This document shows, one piece after another, positions 1 through 12,500 of a DNA stretch of 64,000 nucleotides. The notes below the pieces were generated by a model. That model made no database searches, was not told the origin of the DNA, and worked only from the letters and a program-made list of their open reading frames with translations. The stretch is from Cladobotryum mycophilum. Lineage: Eukaryota > Ascomycota > Sordariomycetes > Hypocreales > Hypocreaceae. Position numbers and translations under genes: made by a program. The stretch is taken from contig CM071590.1 of assembly GCA_036429605.1 (NCBI GenBank), positions 6,510,001 to 6,574,000 on the forward strand, read 5' to 3'. Each line of letters opens with the position of its first letter. Within the stretch, counting starts at the first letter, position 1.

Positions 1-928
1 ATTCACTACCATCACCGGTAGACACGACTGCAAATGATATTGTGTGCGCCTTTCCGTTTCGACTTCAACCGTACCTGACAAGTGAAGTGCTAAGCGAAGG
101 AGAAGAGCTTACCTTCCTCTTCATATGATGTGAGAACAAAACATTGTTCATCTGCAGGCCTCTTGTTTTCTTCTTCTTTTCTTTAGTATCAACAAATAAT
201 AATTTTTTTTAAAAAAGAAAATATGAAATTGTGAGTGGCATCGTCTTTATCTTCATCTCCTTTCTGTCATGACTTTCACAACACCACAAGATCTCATCAA
301 GATATCGACGACCTAAGGAATGGTGCTGACAAGTGATATTATAGTGAATTTAAAATCTTCCATCCTTCTTCTCCAATCCTAGCCCCGGCTGGGAGTTCGA
401 CCTCAGATCCCCCCAACGGTACGTTATCTTCGTCTTCGTCTTCGTCTTGTCCCCCTTCTCCTGTTCTTTCGAATCAAGTCGAGTACCACGAAACACATTG
501 CTATTGACTAACACTGACGTTGATTCACCCCAGACCAAATACTAGGTGCGGTCGGGGGGATTCGCGCAGGGCTCGCAGGCGGGAGGGAGAGGGATGGGTG
601 TGGGCGGAGGCGCGGGTGGTGGGTGGATGGTGGTGGGTGGATGGGCCCTTAATAGCGCTCTTTTTCGGTATTCTTATTTTTATTCCTGTTAAGTTTTTAA
701 TTTCACGGCGTTTTCTTTACTCCCCTCTCCCCCTGATTCTGTTCCTCTCATGTTATGAGTGCCATGTGTTTTAGTTAGACGTCGAGACGCCAGATATTCG
801 GTGGCAATTGGCCTTTCAAACAACGATGAATTATCCAACTACGCTAAATTAATGAAAAAGATCAAGTCTACAACATCAGCTACACTTCGTTGTCCATCCC
901 AATTATAACATCCTCTTTGATCCACCGT
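1..928. other. Gene-free left edge of the window
   Basis: I see no convincing coding exon here. Short open frames exist but lack family motifs or splice structure. The stretch holds an A/T-rich tract around 195-225 and a short CTTCGT-type hexamer repeat at about 428-447. Position 928 is just past the 3' end of the first gene, which is read on the minus strand, so the right part is probably its 3' UTR. Confidence 0.5.
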
Positions 929-2192
929 TCAAGCAGGTGAAATAGACGCGTCGTCGAAAAACCACGTGTTTGGAGTTTGTAGCCCGCCCTTGAACAGAAT
1001 CTGCAGTTGGCATGATTTGAGTTGGTTGGCAATCAGAGGGGTCGTTGCAGCGGGCGTTGTGAATTGACTCGTAAATTTGTAGTACTCGTTATCCACCGCG
1101 ACTCCTTGGTTCACGAGCGTAGGCGATGCGACTGTGATGGAGCCGCAGTTGACCTGAACCGTCACGAGCGATTGCCACGCCGAAATGTCTACAGGGTTTT
1201 TGATGCTGAACGACAGAGTGTATGTGGAAACGGCGTTGACGCCGAACATGGGGCTGGCGATGAAGGCGTTGCTTCCCGAGGCGGAGTTGGAGAGCTGGAG
1301 AACATGACCTGGTCCGCTGGGGCTCGTGTCCGTGCTCACTACGGATGCGGCCCAGGCAGACGGGGCGGAGATGATTGTTTGCCAGGGAGTGAGGGCTCCG
1401 GTCTCAAAGCCGCTGTTGGTGATGAGGTTTGATGCCGCTGGTGGAGGTGGCGGCGGTGGTGGTGTGACGGTCACAGTCGCGATGCCGCTGGTGGTCACAG
1501 TCGAGACGGTCTGCCAAACTGTTGCTGTAACAGTAGGGGTTATTGAAACTGTCGAAGTCTGACAATTTGTTAGTTTTATTGCCATGATTTAGCTGGGAAT
1601 CCATCATTGAGGCATACCACTGTCTTTGACTTGGTGCAAGGCTCCGTGTAAGTGACGCTGACCGTCTTGGCCGGCACATTGATGCAGGCACATGCTGAAG
1701 TGACGCGCGAGGCAGGATAATTCACACCACTGGTCATACATTTCGGCGGCTGTGCGTGTATAACAGGAGGACCACCGCCCACTACTAAACGGCCCTTGAG
1801 TGGGGATGTGCTGCCTTGAGTGATGGTTGCTGTCGCGGATGGGACGGTCGCGGTGTAAACAGTCGTCGTCGAGGTGATGGTGTTTGTCACAGCATTTGCT
1901 GTAGCGGTCTTCAAGATGGTCTTGGTTCTGGTTGGGATATTAGTACCAAATGCATCCATGGTAGATGCGAAGAAGTTCTAAAAGCTTACATTGTTGGTGT
2001 GACTGTTGCCACCGTCTTGGTGTACGGTGTCAGGCCCGAGCAGTAGGCCGAAGCTGATGTCGAGTAACGCTGATCGATGAAGCATCGGAGTAAGTTGTCG
2101 TGATTGCAGACATCACGTTCTACTCTCTCCAGAGGCGATGCAGAAGCAGCTCCCACAAGGGCCAGTGCGCTGATGATTGACTTGTTCAACAT
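929..2192 (-). CDS. Secreted Thr-rich protein with C-terminal carbohydrate-binding-like domain
   Basis: Predicted extracellular or wall-associated protein of about 380 residues; no enzymatic function is claimed. Three exons join in frame: 2192-1990, 1927-1618 and 1558-929. Intron 1 (1928-1989) has donor GTAAGC and a TACTAAT branch-like site. Intron 2 (1559-1617, 59 nt) has donor GTATGC, branch AACTAAC and acceptor TGTCAG. The start at 2192 opens a clear signal peptide (MLNKSIISALALVGAASASP). A short Cys-containing segment follows, then a long Thr/Val/Ser-rich stalk with more cysteines, an eight-proline linker, and a final domain of about 150 residues beginning NLITNSGFETGALTPW. That opening is typical of CBM4/9-like beta-sandwich modules in fungal secreted proteins. 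The Thr-rich part is likely O-mannosylated. The gene lies 1.4 kb beyond the PKS-NRPS stop codon on the same strand; membership of that cluster is not supported. Confidence 0.82.
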
Positions 2193-2263
2193 TGTGAATG
2201 AGGTATGTCCAATTGCTGATCAATCGAGTTGGAGGCAGCACGACATGATGAAGTGGCCAAGGT

Positions 2264-2277
2264 GATTATATATATTT
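2264..2277 (-). promoter_or_regulatory. TATA-like element of the secreted Thr-rich protein gene
   Basis: A TATATATA-type tract read on the minus strand lies about 75 bp upstream of the start codon at 2192. Spacing and composition suit a core promoter element; no transcript data are available. Confidence 0.4.
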
Positions 2278-3568
2278 CTTCTCCATCTTGACCCAAATTT
2301 CCTCGCTGCGTTGCTCTTCAGTACAAGAGCAGAGTCTCCTGCAGCATTGGTGTGTGTACTATTGAATGTGTGTCCAGGAGATTTCTTTCCGGATCCGACG
2401 CAGTGGATTGAGACAGTACTATTGAGCGCCGCAATGCTGGTAATCTCGCATAAACATGGGGCTTGCTGCCAGCTGGACAATGCTTCTTCTATAGGGGACA
2501 GCGCCGGATTGGAGATGCTGAGGCTGAACAGGGCATTCCATTTTTGGAAACATGCCCTTCAATAGCGCAAAAAGCTATACCCAGTAGCTCGTTAACCATC
2601 TGTCCCGTGTAGCTTTTGACAGCTTCACCTTTTGCGTGCCGACTATTCCGTGAACAAAAGCAATCGACGTTAAAGCTGTGAACATTCCCGCTTCTAGAGT
2701 CGCTGCCAGTCGCTCCGTTGACCTGAAAGGGGGCATGTGGCGGACTATTAAGGTTATCGTGACAACGTGGGCCACTCTGAGAAGGGAACAGGACGAAAAC
2801 TCGATGACCCAACGTGGCCCAACTTGCCCAAGTGAGTGCGTCAAACGCCACTGCACATCTCCAGCTTTGTCTCAGTCAGATTGTTGGTTGAGGATGGAAC
2901 TGTTTGTGGCTTGTTGGCCAGTCACTCTCTGTATGACACTTTCGAAATGATACGATGTAGATTTCGACTTCCCGCGGCTTGTCCAGACCCGTAGGAGAAG
3001 CGCTTAGCCTCACGATATGTCTGACCTGAGACATGAGATCGTGCGATACGCGCGGAGGCGAAGCTGTCGCGACAGTCGCAGCAGCCGTGTTTAACTGGAC
3101 TCATTCCAACATTTTGGCTCCCTCTCTTGAGCGGGCAAATGATGGATTTGCATGCTAATGGCGGAATCGATTCGGTTGGATGCTGTTTGACGCAAAGACT
3201 TGAAGGAAGTGATGGAGGAGAGGCCAGGGGTCAGCACGCACTACCACTGTGCTTGCCCTGAAGACGAAGGATACCTCTACTTTGGCTACAACTCACTACC
3301 AAGCACAGGTACCTTGTGTCACCACAACTTTACAGGCCTCATCACGATCCATTAGTACTCTCAACTGTAGGAACTTGGACAACGAGGTAATAAAATTAAG
3401 ATAAAATATATTCATTGACTATCTCATGACAAAAAGAAAAAGTAAAAGGGAGTGATATCTAGACGCTAAGTATACTCTTTGAACCAATTCACAATCCAAC
3501 CCATATGTACGAATCTATAATAATATTTAACCCACAACCCTTCTCTTCTCTTCTCATATCACCTCATC
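2278..3568. other. Intergenic region without a supported gene
   Basis: About 1.3 kb between the promoter of the secreted protein gene and the 3' end of the PKS-NRPS. Several overlapping short open frames occur on both strands near 2490-2950, but none carries a recognisable domain or a consistent splice model. The part from about 3400 to 3568 is A/T-rich and probably contains the 3' UTR and polyadenylation region of the hybrid gene. Confidence 0.5.
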
Positions 3569-6500
3569 TCATCTCTTCTCGATGGCGAGTGCCATCTTCC
3601 TCAACGTGCTAACTTGGTAAAGCTCATGAAGCGAAAGCATGACGCCCTTCTCCTTCCTGATGGCCATCTGGACATGAACAAGGAGAAGCGAGCTTCCGCC
3701 AACCGCGAAGAAATCGGTGTCTGGACCGATTGCACCGGCTACCGTGCCGATGATGTCAACCCAAATGCTCTTCAACTCTGCCTCCAATGCAGTGAGCGGT
3801 GCGGCATCATCTTCTTCAGTGGCCTGGGCTGGGAGAGGCAGTGCCTGCACGGCCTTTCTGTCAACCTTGCCATTCGCCGTGATCGGCAGGCGATCTAGGG
3901 ATTGGATCATGGAGGGAATCATGTATCGAGGCAGCGACAGGTTCCGTCGAAGGGAATCTAGCTGTCCCTGCGATACCTTCTTTCCGGGGAGTGGAACCAC
4001 ATGGGCAACGAGGAACTGGGGGTCGCCGCGAACCGTCACCACCGCATCCGCCAACGATTCCGGGGCGGCCTTTAAGATGGCACTGGACACTTCGGCAAGG
4101 TCAATGCGTAATCCTCGAAGCTTGACGAGGGTGTCGTTGCTATCCGCCCGGCCGAGGAAAGTGATTGAGCCATCTGACTGCAAAACACCCTTATCACCAG
4201 TCTTGTACATCAAGTCCCATCCACGAGCCAGGTAATCAGCCGTTGCGAATGTGTTCTTGACAAATTTTGCGGACGTCATCTTCGCATCCAAATAGCCCAG
4301 AGCTACACCAGCACCGCCGACGCAGATTTCTCCTGGGATGCCGGGAGGAACAGGCGTGCCGGTCTCGCTGAGAATGTAAATAGAAGTGTTCTGAATGGCT
4401 TTGCCAATGGTGCTGACGGTAGCATCTCCATCGGATGATATGGAAGCATTAACCGCAACAGTTCGGAATGTTGCGGCGCAGGAAATTTCGGTAGGACCAT
4501 AACAGTCCATAAAAGTAAGGTTAGGAATACTCAACTGTCGCAGCGCAGCTAGAAGCCTCTCTGTCACAGCTTCACCTCCAGAGCATGCATATTTCCAGGA
4601 TGCACACTTGTTGAGGATATCACTGGCAAAGGTTGCGAGCATCAAGTATTCAGAGGGGGTAGTGAGAGTGAATTCGATTCCTTCATCAACAATGAGTTGA
4701 GCAAGGATACGAGGATCGCCGCGAGCCTTTAATGGCGCGACGACGAGTGTTCCGCCGTTAAGCATGGCGTTTAGTGATTGAGCAATTGACATGTCGAAGC
4801 TCAGAGAGCTTTGCTGAAGCACCTTTGGCTGCTTCAGCCCAAGTGCTCTGGACTTTGCGGCGGCGTAGTTCAACATGCCTCTCTGCGTCAGCTTGATGCC
4901 CTTTGGAACACCTGTAGAGCCGCTCGTAAAGAGCAAGAAGCTCTCTCCATTAATTGTAGACGCGGTAGTATTGGGTACCTGAGCAGAAATGTGCAGGCTG
5001 GAGATGTTGAGAGAGCGAATCTCGCCATCGCTAATGCGTTCAGCAAAAATGTTGGCCGTGGCAGCGTGGACGATTACGAGGGCAGGCTTGCATTCTTGGA
5101 TCATGGCTCGATGCCGCGCTGATGGGAGGCTGAGATCCAGGGGGTATGCACGGCGCCGACATACAGGACGGCAAGCATGGCAGTCCATGAATCGACACTC
5201 GGTTCGCACAGAACAGCAACTCGAGAGCCTGCAACGGCGCCTGAATCAAGGAGGGCGGCAGCACATATCTTGACTCTATCCATCAATTGGCTGTAAGTCA
5301 AGGCTTTGTCAGAGTCTTTGACGGCGGGAGATTCGGGGTGGGCAGAGCACACTTGCTGAAGGCGTTCAATAATCGTTTCAGGCCATGGGTGGGACACCGT
5401 TGGACCGGTCCCAAGACCGACGGCCTGCCTAAGTTGAGCTTCACTATAAAGCTTGCAGTCTCTCAGCGTAACTGACTGGTCCTCGCTCAAAGACCCGAGC
5501 AAGTTGATGTAGCTATCCAAAACAAACTCGGATGAGGACTTTGAGTACAGATACTCGTTCACCATGAGCTCCACGAGATACCCCTGAGCTGGAGTCCGTG
5601 TAATGGTGAACATCAGATCGTACGGCATCCTGACATCCGCCATTTTGTCCATGGTCAAGGTGCAATCCCCAAGAGGCATCTCGGCAATCTCACCGACACG
5701 GTAATTAAAGGCAACTTGGAACAGAGGCATATATGTGGGAGAACGTTCAACTCCCAACTTTTCAAGGATAAGACTAAGAGGGACTTGTGCATTGTCGAAC
5801 GCACTAAATATGGCTTCAGACACGTGCTCGATTGTTTTTGAAATAGTCTGGTCATGGCTCGTCCTGAAGCGCACCGGTAGGAAATTGGCATAATGGCCGA
5901 TGGAATCTTCAGGATCCTCGAGTTGAGCACGCCCACTGTCCGGGATACCGATGCAAACGTCCTCGGTGTCTGCAAGGCGGGAAAGAAGAATGTGTATAGA
6001 GGCAATAAACAACTGCAATGGTGTTACTCCAAGCTTCTGGCTTGTTTTTTCAATGCCCTGTGAGGCTTTGTTGCCAATGGCCTTGACTAAGGTATGCTTA
6101 TTGTACACACTTTGCGTTTCCCTGGCCTGCACTTTTGCAAAGGGGAATAAGGGTAGTTGAGCTGGTGCAGACTCCAAATGCTGTTGCCAGAAGTTTATGG
6201 ATTCTTCGAGTTGACCACTTTCCAGATCTTCGTATTGTTGGCGAGTAAAGTCTAGATATGATCCAGGGTTGGCTGACAAAGACATCATTCGGTATGCGCG
6301 GTCGAGATCACGGACAAAGACACCAAAGCTCATGACGTCGACGGCAATGGGATGAACTCCTATGACAAAGGTGTGTAGCGTAGGCTCATGAGAGACGACC
6401 GCAGCGCGTAGTGTGTCGCCGATGGAAATCACAAACTCATGCTTGGCGACGGCATCAAAGGTTTTCTGAATGTCGTCTACTCTGGAAGATGTTGATTCCA

Positions 6501-9500
6501 TGATGGCCAATCGAGGCAAATCGATATGGCTGGCAACAAACTGCTTCATCTGTCGATTTTCAGGCTCCTCAAAGAAGCAAGTGCGGTATATCTCATGATG
6601 GGCCGATACCTTGTCGATGGCTCGCTTCAACCTGTGAACGTCCAGACGCCCCTTGATGGTATACTGCATAACCGCGTTGAACAAAGTCTTGTCTGCTAGG
6701 AAGTTGCTAAGAAAGTGGATGCTGGCCTGTGCGAATGATAAGCGTTCGCTACGGTCGAATGTCAAGTCCAGTGGCTCAATAATACCTGAATCTGAGGAGG
6801 AAGAGGATGCCCCGGTCTCCAAAATCTTGGAGTCCATCATGCGAGCTTCTTCGCTCGATGGTGTTGACACCTCTGGACTGGATGTCCCTGAAAACTTCGG
6901 GTCGCTGTCCCGGAATGTTTCGATCCTCAAGGGCAACGGGGCTGTCTTGGCTGGCAGTTCGGCCTTTGGTTGCTCAGCTGCAGGCTGGGCCTTTGCTTCC
7001 GTGACATTGGCTTTGGAGTCTTGAGATTCGGTTCCTCTCTTCTCCATGAATTTCTTCGCTACGCTACCGACAATAGCAGAGAAAGATTCACGACCAAGGA
7101 TTCTCATTAATGGAATAGCGACTCCCGTCTCCTTCAAGAGCCACTTTCGAATCTCGATGCCGCTGAGCGAATCGAGACCGAGCTGTGAAAGTGGTGCATT
7201 ACCGTTGACCGAAGATCTCGGAACAGCAACCATCACCTCGAGTTTCTCATAGAAGAGCTCCTTGACTGCCTCAGTAGCCTCCTCAATATTAGTAGAATTG
7301 AAGAGATTGTCGCGCAGGTTCTGAACGGAGGAGGAGACATTGTCTTGAACAGGTCCATTTGAGGATGTGGGCAAGTGAACCAAATGAGAGAGATCAGGTC
7401 TAGAAGCCCAGTCTGGCCTCTTTGCCTTGCCATCGTCAACGAACGAGGCAATTCCCATGACAATCTCTCCGTTGCCCGGGCCCGGTCGCCCAGAAATGAT
7501 GGCTTGAACAATCATGTGGTGGAACTCTGCCTCTGCGATAGGTGTCATGCGCAGAGCACGGAGGTAGTCTTCAAGGTTGGTGCCCTTGTCACGATCACTC
7601 TGAGTGACGTGACCTAGATCAACAAGGACACCAAAATGCAACACAGTCGCATTCTGGCCGCGGCTTCGGCGTTTGGCGACCAATGTCGACATAAACATGT
7701 TGCCTGCATGGTACATGCACTGTCCGGGATTACCGGTCACAGTTCCAAGGGAGCCCAAGACCAAGAAGAAGTCAAGATTCTCATTAGCAAACTCTTGATC
7801 CAGGTTGAATGAGCCAGTAATCTTGGGCTTCATCTGTCTCTCGGCGCTGTCGGCTGTCAGGTTCATAAAGATACCAGCCTCCAGCACCAAGGCAGCATTA
7901 ACCACACCGCCAATGGCCGGCATAGTTTGGCGGATAAGCCCAATAGCTTCACGCACGCTCTCTCGATCTGTGACGTCCATTTTCATGACACGGACATCGG
8001 CACCGTATGATCGCAGTTCAGCAGCCCAGATGGGTTCTTTGTTGCCACTGCGACTGGCCAAAACAATATTACGAGCGCCTCCTGTGATCATGAAGCGGCA
8101 AAGCGATTGGCCGAGCTCGCTCACCATGCCAACCAGCAGATAGGTCTTGTTGGGGCTGAACACAGTTCGTGCATCCAGGGGTTGCACCAGGCAGTCCAGT
8201 GCGTCCTCTCGCTTCCAGTCCAGAACCACAGACAATCTCTCTCTTTGCGAGAGGAGACCCTGAGGGGCATCCTTGATATTTACGGTGGATACGTTCAGGG
8301 GCGAAGAAGAGACAGTTATCTTGTGATCATCATACGCCTTGGCAAGAGCCTTTGCCACAGCGTCTGGCTCTTGGAATAAGGCGGTAGGGTCAAAATGTTG
8401 AACTGAGCAACGGGGAGGTAGAGATGGCAGCAAGGTGTCTAGATCAGCATCGGAGAAGCTGACCAGGGACGTGGTATCCCGAGGGATTTGTCGGCGAACA
8501 AGATGGGCTGAAGCGCGTGGGTGCACGAAGATGCTGTTTTCTCGTGTCTTTATGGTGCTCGTGGTGATTGAGACAAACAGCAGCTTCTTTCCTGTCTTCG
8601 ATGCTTCTCTTGAAAGAGAATTTTCGAGACTGGTTGATGACCCATAGACCAACGTCGTACCATGTCTCGGGAGAGTGGAGAGCAGATGAGAAGCAACTAG
8701 GGATGATGCTACCCCAACCAGTGTTTCCGCGCTGTAAGCCTCGGAGTACTCCAAGTAGAAAACACTGTCTGCTGGTACTACCAAAGTTGAAGCGTCAGTA
8801 TCCGATAGGACTAAAGCCTTGGAATCGGAGCCTTGTAAACGTCCAACGCTGATGACAGCAGGAGTTTCTTCGCCCTTGCTCAGCGCAACTGACATGTCGA
8901 CATCAATCGCCACATTTGATTCTGAAACAGTAAAAGGCTTGGCTTGGAACAAAGTTGTCTTCGATGTAGCGCCATCGTATTTGACCTCTACTACTTCCGT
9001 CGGCTGGGCAAGCTTGCGGACTCGGCGGCGGTTGGCGTTGATGTTGTTGTTGCAATCGGCGTCGGGGATGACTCGCGCAGTCTTCACTTGGCCGTCTTTG
9101 ACTACGATTTCGGGCTCCTGCAACCAAAGTGTGCCGTTGTTCTCATCCTTTTCAGAGTTGAGGGCCATTCCGAGTAGCTGCCGAGCGACAATGTCCGCAT
9201 CCCAAGTCTCCCCGGTATCAAAGTCAAGGAAGTTCATGGTGACGTGGGGCAACTCGTGTGCCAAAGCACGACCAATGCCAACCATGATACCGGCAGAGAG
9301 ATTATCTTGAAGACGTCCCGTAGTAACCCACAGGATGCAATGAGCAGCACCCAGCATCTCTTGCAAGCCCTCCAGCGCTTTCACAGTTGGAGGCTCGTCC
9401 CAAAACGGCCTGTCAAGGTCAGAAAGGTAGAGAATAAAGGTACCGGGTAGAATTCCGGAGGCATCCAATTCCTCCACACTCTCGCATGTCTGAATGTATG

Positions 9501-12500
9501 TGGACCAGCGACGCAGCATCTTCTCTAGACGACGAACTAGCCGGGAGACTGCTAGAGTCTTACCGCCGACAATCAGAAGGGGACTCTGAGGGACTTCGTC
9601 GATTGAGAGCAATGGATCACGCAAAATTTCAAGACGATCATCCATGGCTTGGGTTACAAACGTAGAGTAGCTGTGCTTGGAAATCTCTGAATGATCATGG
9701 GAGATGGAATCAATGCCAGAGAAGCCAGCATCTTGAAGAATATCGTCCCATTCCTTGGCAGTGATGTTAGGGTATGAAGTATCCGGAGCCTTAGAGCCGG
9801 TAGCTTCAACAAGGATCAGGTAGCCTCCAGGACGCAAAAGGGCTCTAGCATTCTTGACAGCATCAAATGCATCGCTGCTCTTACCTAGAGCAAGGGCTGC
9901 GATAACAACGTCAAAGCTTCCTTCGGAAAATCCTTGGGTTGCCGCCGGACTCTCGATATTGAGGACCTTGAAGTCAACCTTTCCGAGGTTGTCTTCAGAC
10001 AGACTCTCCCTGAGCTCGGTGTAGGGTTCCTCGGTATTATCAGTGCACGTATATGTCCAGTAGGCATCTCCAATAGCATCCAAGACGCGTTGCGTTGTTT
10101 CTCCAACCCCGGTACCGATTTCCAGAATCTTGGTTCTAGGGTACTTGTGGCTGATCATCCGCATGAAGCTGGCTACATGGGATCTGCATCCCACGATACC
10201 ACTAGAGTCAGATTCTAATGGAGCAGGCAAGCCAAAGGAGGCATCGGTATCCCAGATTGTCGTAGCGAAAATGTTTCGATCATCGGATTCAGGGGCTTCT
10301 GACAGCTGCTTCATGATCAAACCGTCGACTTGGATGCCACAAGTCTCGCTCGCGGCGGCGCAGACTTGGATATCGACTTCAATAGTACCTTTGCTTGCTG
10401 ATCTTGCAATTAGTGCCTCGACATTGATGCTTGTTTGCTCCGACTGAGCTTGGAACCTCTCATTGGGATCAATGATCAAACGACGGATTCCGACGGGAAG
10501 ATACTGGCCGCCCAAGGAACCTTCTGCATTAGACAGGAAGGCAGCCAGTCCCACCTGGAAAGCAACATCGAGGACGGCAGGATGCAGAGTACAGCCAATG
10601 TCAAGATCTGACGTGTCCCAAGTAGCAACGCCCTGGGCATGGTCCCAAGACTTGCTGACGGACTTGATGGCATTGAAGACGCCTTCATATCCGAATCCGA
10701 GCTCTTGAGTCGCACGATAGAATCTGTCCGTGCTGAGAGGTCGAAGTTGCGTCTCGGCAATTGCATTAGGCGGCAAGTAGCCTGCCTCCGCTTGACCCAG
10801 GTGAATAAGCAATTGACCCTCACAGGTCTTATCCAAGGTACGCTCATCGGGACAGCTGAAGCAAACGAATTCAGCCTCGAACACGGCACCGTCCTTGACG
10901 GCTGCAGGGCGGCTGGTGCTGCGGATTGTGAACAGCACTTCAATGCCCTCGTTCTCGCCAATACCAATTGCCTTGGGGATTTTCATGTCGATAACCTCCA
11001 TTGCCTTGATTGGGCGGCCGTGAACGAACATCTTTGCCGCCTCGAGCGCTAAGCTGACATAGCCCGCAGCAGGGAATAGAACTTGTTTCTGGAATGAATG
11101 ACCCCTGACCCAAGGCATCTCGTTAAGATGGAACATGTTTCTCCACGTCATCTCATACTGAGAGTCTTCTCGCAGACGGCCTAGAAGCTTGTTGTAGGGT
11201 TGACTGCCGAGGCGGTAGTTATGAGAGAGACGCGACTCGTGCCAGAGGACCTGGAAGTGATCCCAAGGGTACGATGGCAAATTCTTGATCATCGCAGTTT
11301 GAGCCTGTAGGCCAAAAGCTTCTCTCCAGCCAGCGAAATCGACAGCAGATGACCCGAGGTGGCTCCATACCAATCCAAGCATGGCCGACATGATGTTTAT
11401 GCCACATCTTCCTCGCTCCAAACATCCCGAATAAGGCAGAGGAGATGTGGTCAACGGCTTGAGTGTTTGCGCGACTGGGCCCTTGAGAGCTGGGTGTGGT
11501 CCGACCTCGAGGCCAAAGGCAAAGGGTTCCGTGCTCTGCATGGTTGCGAAGCTCACGGCTTCGGAGAACAGCACAGGATTGACCATGTTGTCCACCCAAT
11601 ACTGATCCTTGACCGCATTATCAACATTGTCAAGCATGCTAGTGTTGGGCCTCACACTAGACAACCATGCGCAATCGGAGTCCTCTGAGGGCTTGTGAAG
11701 GGCCACCTTCAACTTCTTGAGAAGTTTGAGGTATTGTTTTGAGCAGCGATGCATGTGATGGGAGTGGTAAGCCGTGTCGACGAGGAGCTTCTTGGCCTGG
11801 ATCTGCTTGCTCTCTAGATATTCCTTCATTTCGTCGATGGCGTCAAGGTCACCGGATAGCGTAACGCTGGATGGGGCGTTGCTGGCGGCGACACCGACTC
11901 GTCCGGCAAACCTGGTCTCGGAACAAAGAACAGTGGCATCGTTGAATGACATGGAGGCTGCCATCATGCCGCCCTTCTCGCCGTTGGGGCCCTTTGCAAG
12001 GTGTGCTACATAACCTCTATAGTACGCGATGGCAATAGCATCTCTCGCGCCCAAAAGGCCTGCAGCATAGGCTGCTCCAATCTCACCAGATGAGTGACCA
12101 ACAACGGCGGAGAACTTGATGCCAGCAGCTCGCAATAAATCCACCAGTCCGATCTGGATCGCTGTGCATAGCGGTTGAGAGAACAAAGCCTCTGAAATGC
12201 GTGACTTGCTCTTATCGGCAAGCAGCTCTTCCATCAGCGACCAGGTAGGCGCAGCTTCGGGAAGAGAAGCCAATGCCTCTTGGCACTTCTCAATGGATTC
12301 GCGGAACAGTTTGCAATGCATTATGAGCGTCCTGCCCATCTGTGCAGCTTGTGCTCCCTGCCCAGTAAAGATGCCTAAGATCCGAGGCGCATTGTCGAGA
12401 TCTCCCTCGTTCAGACCTTCGATACCGAATGCGCTGTCGATGGCGGTGTGGTGGGCGAGCTGGGCCTGTTCATGCAGTTGATCGATGAGCTGCTGACGAT

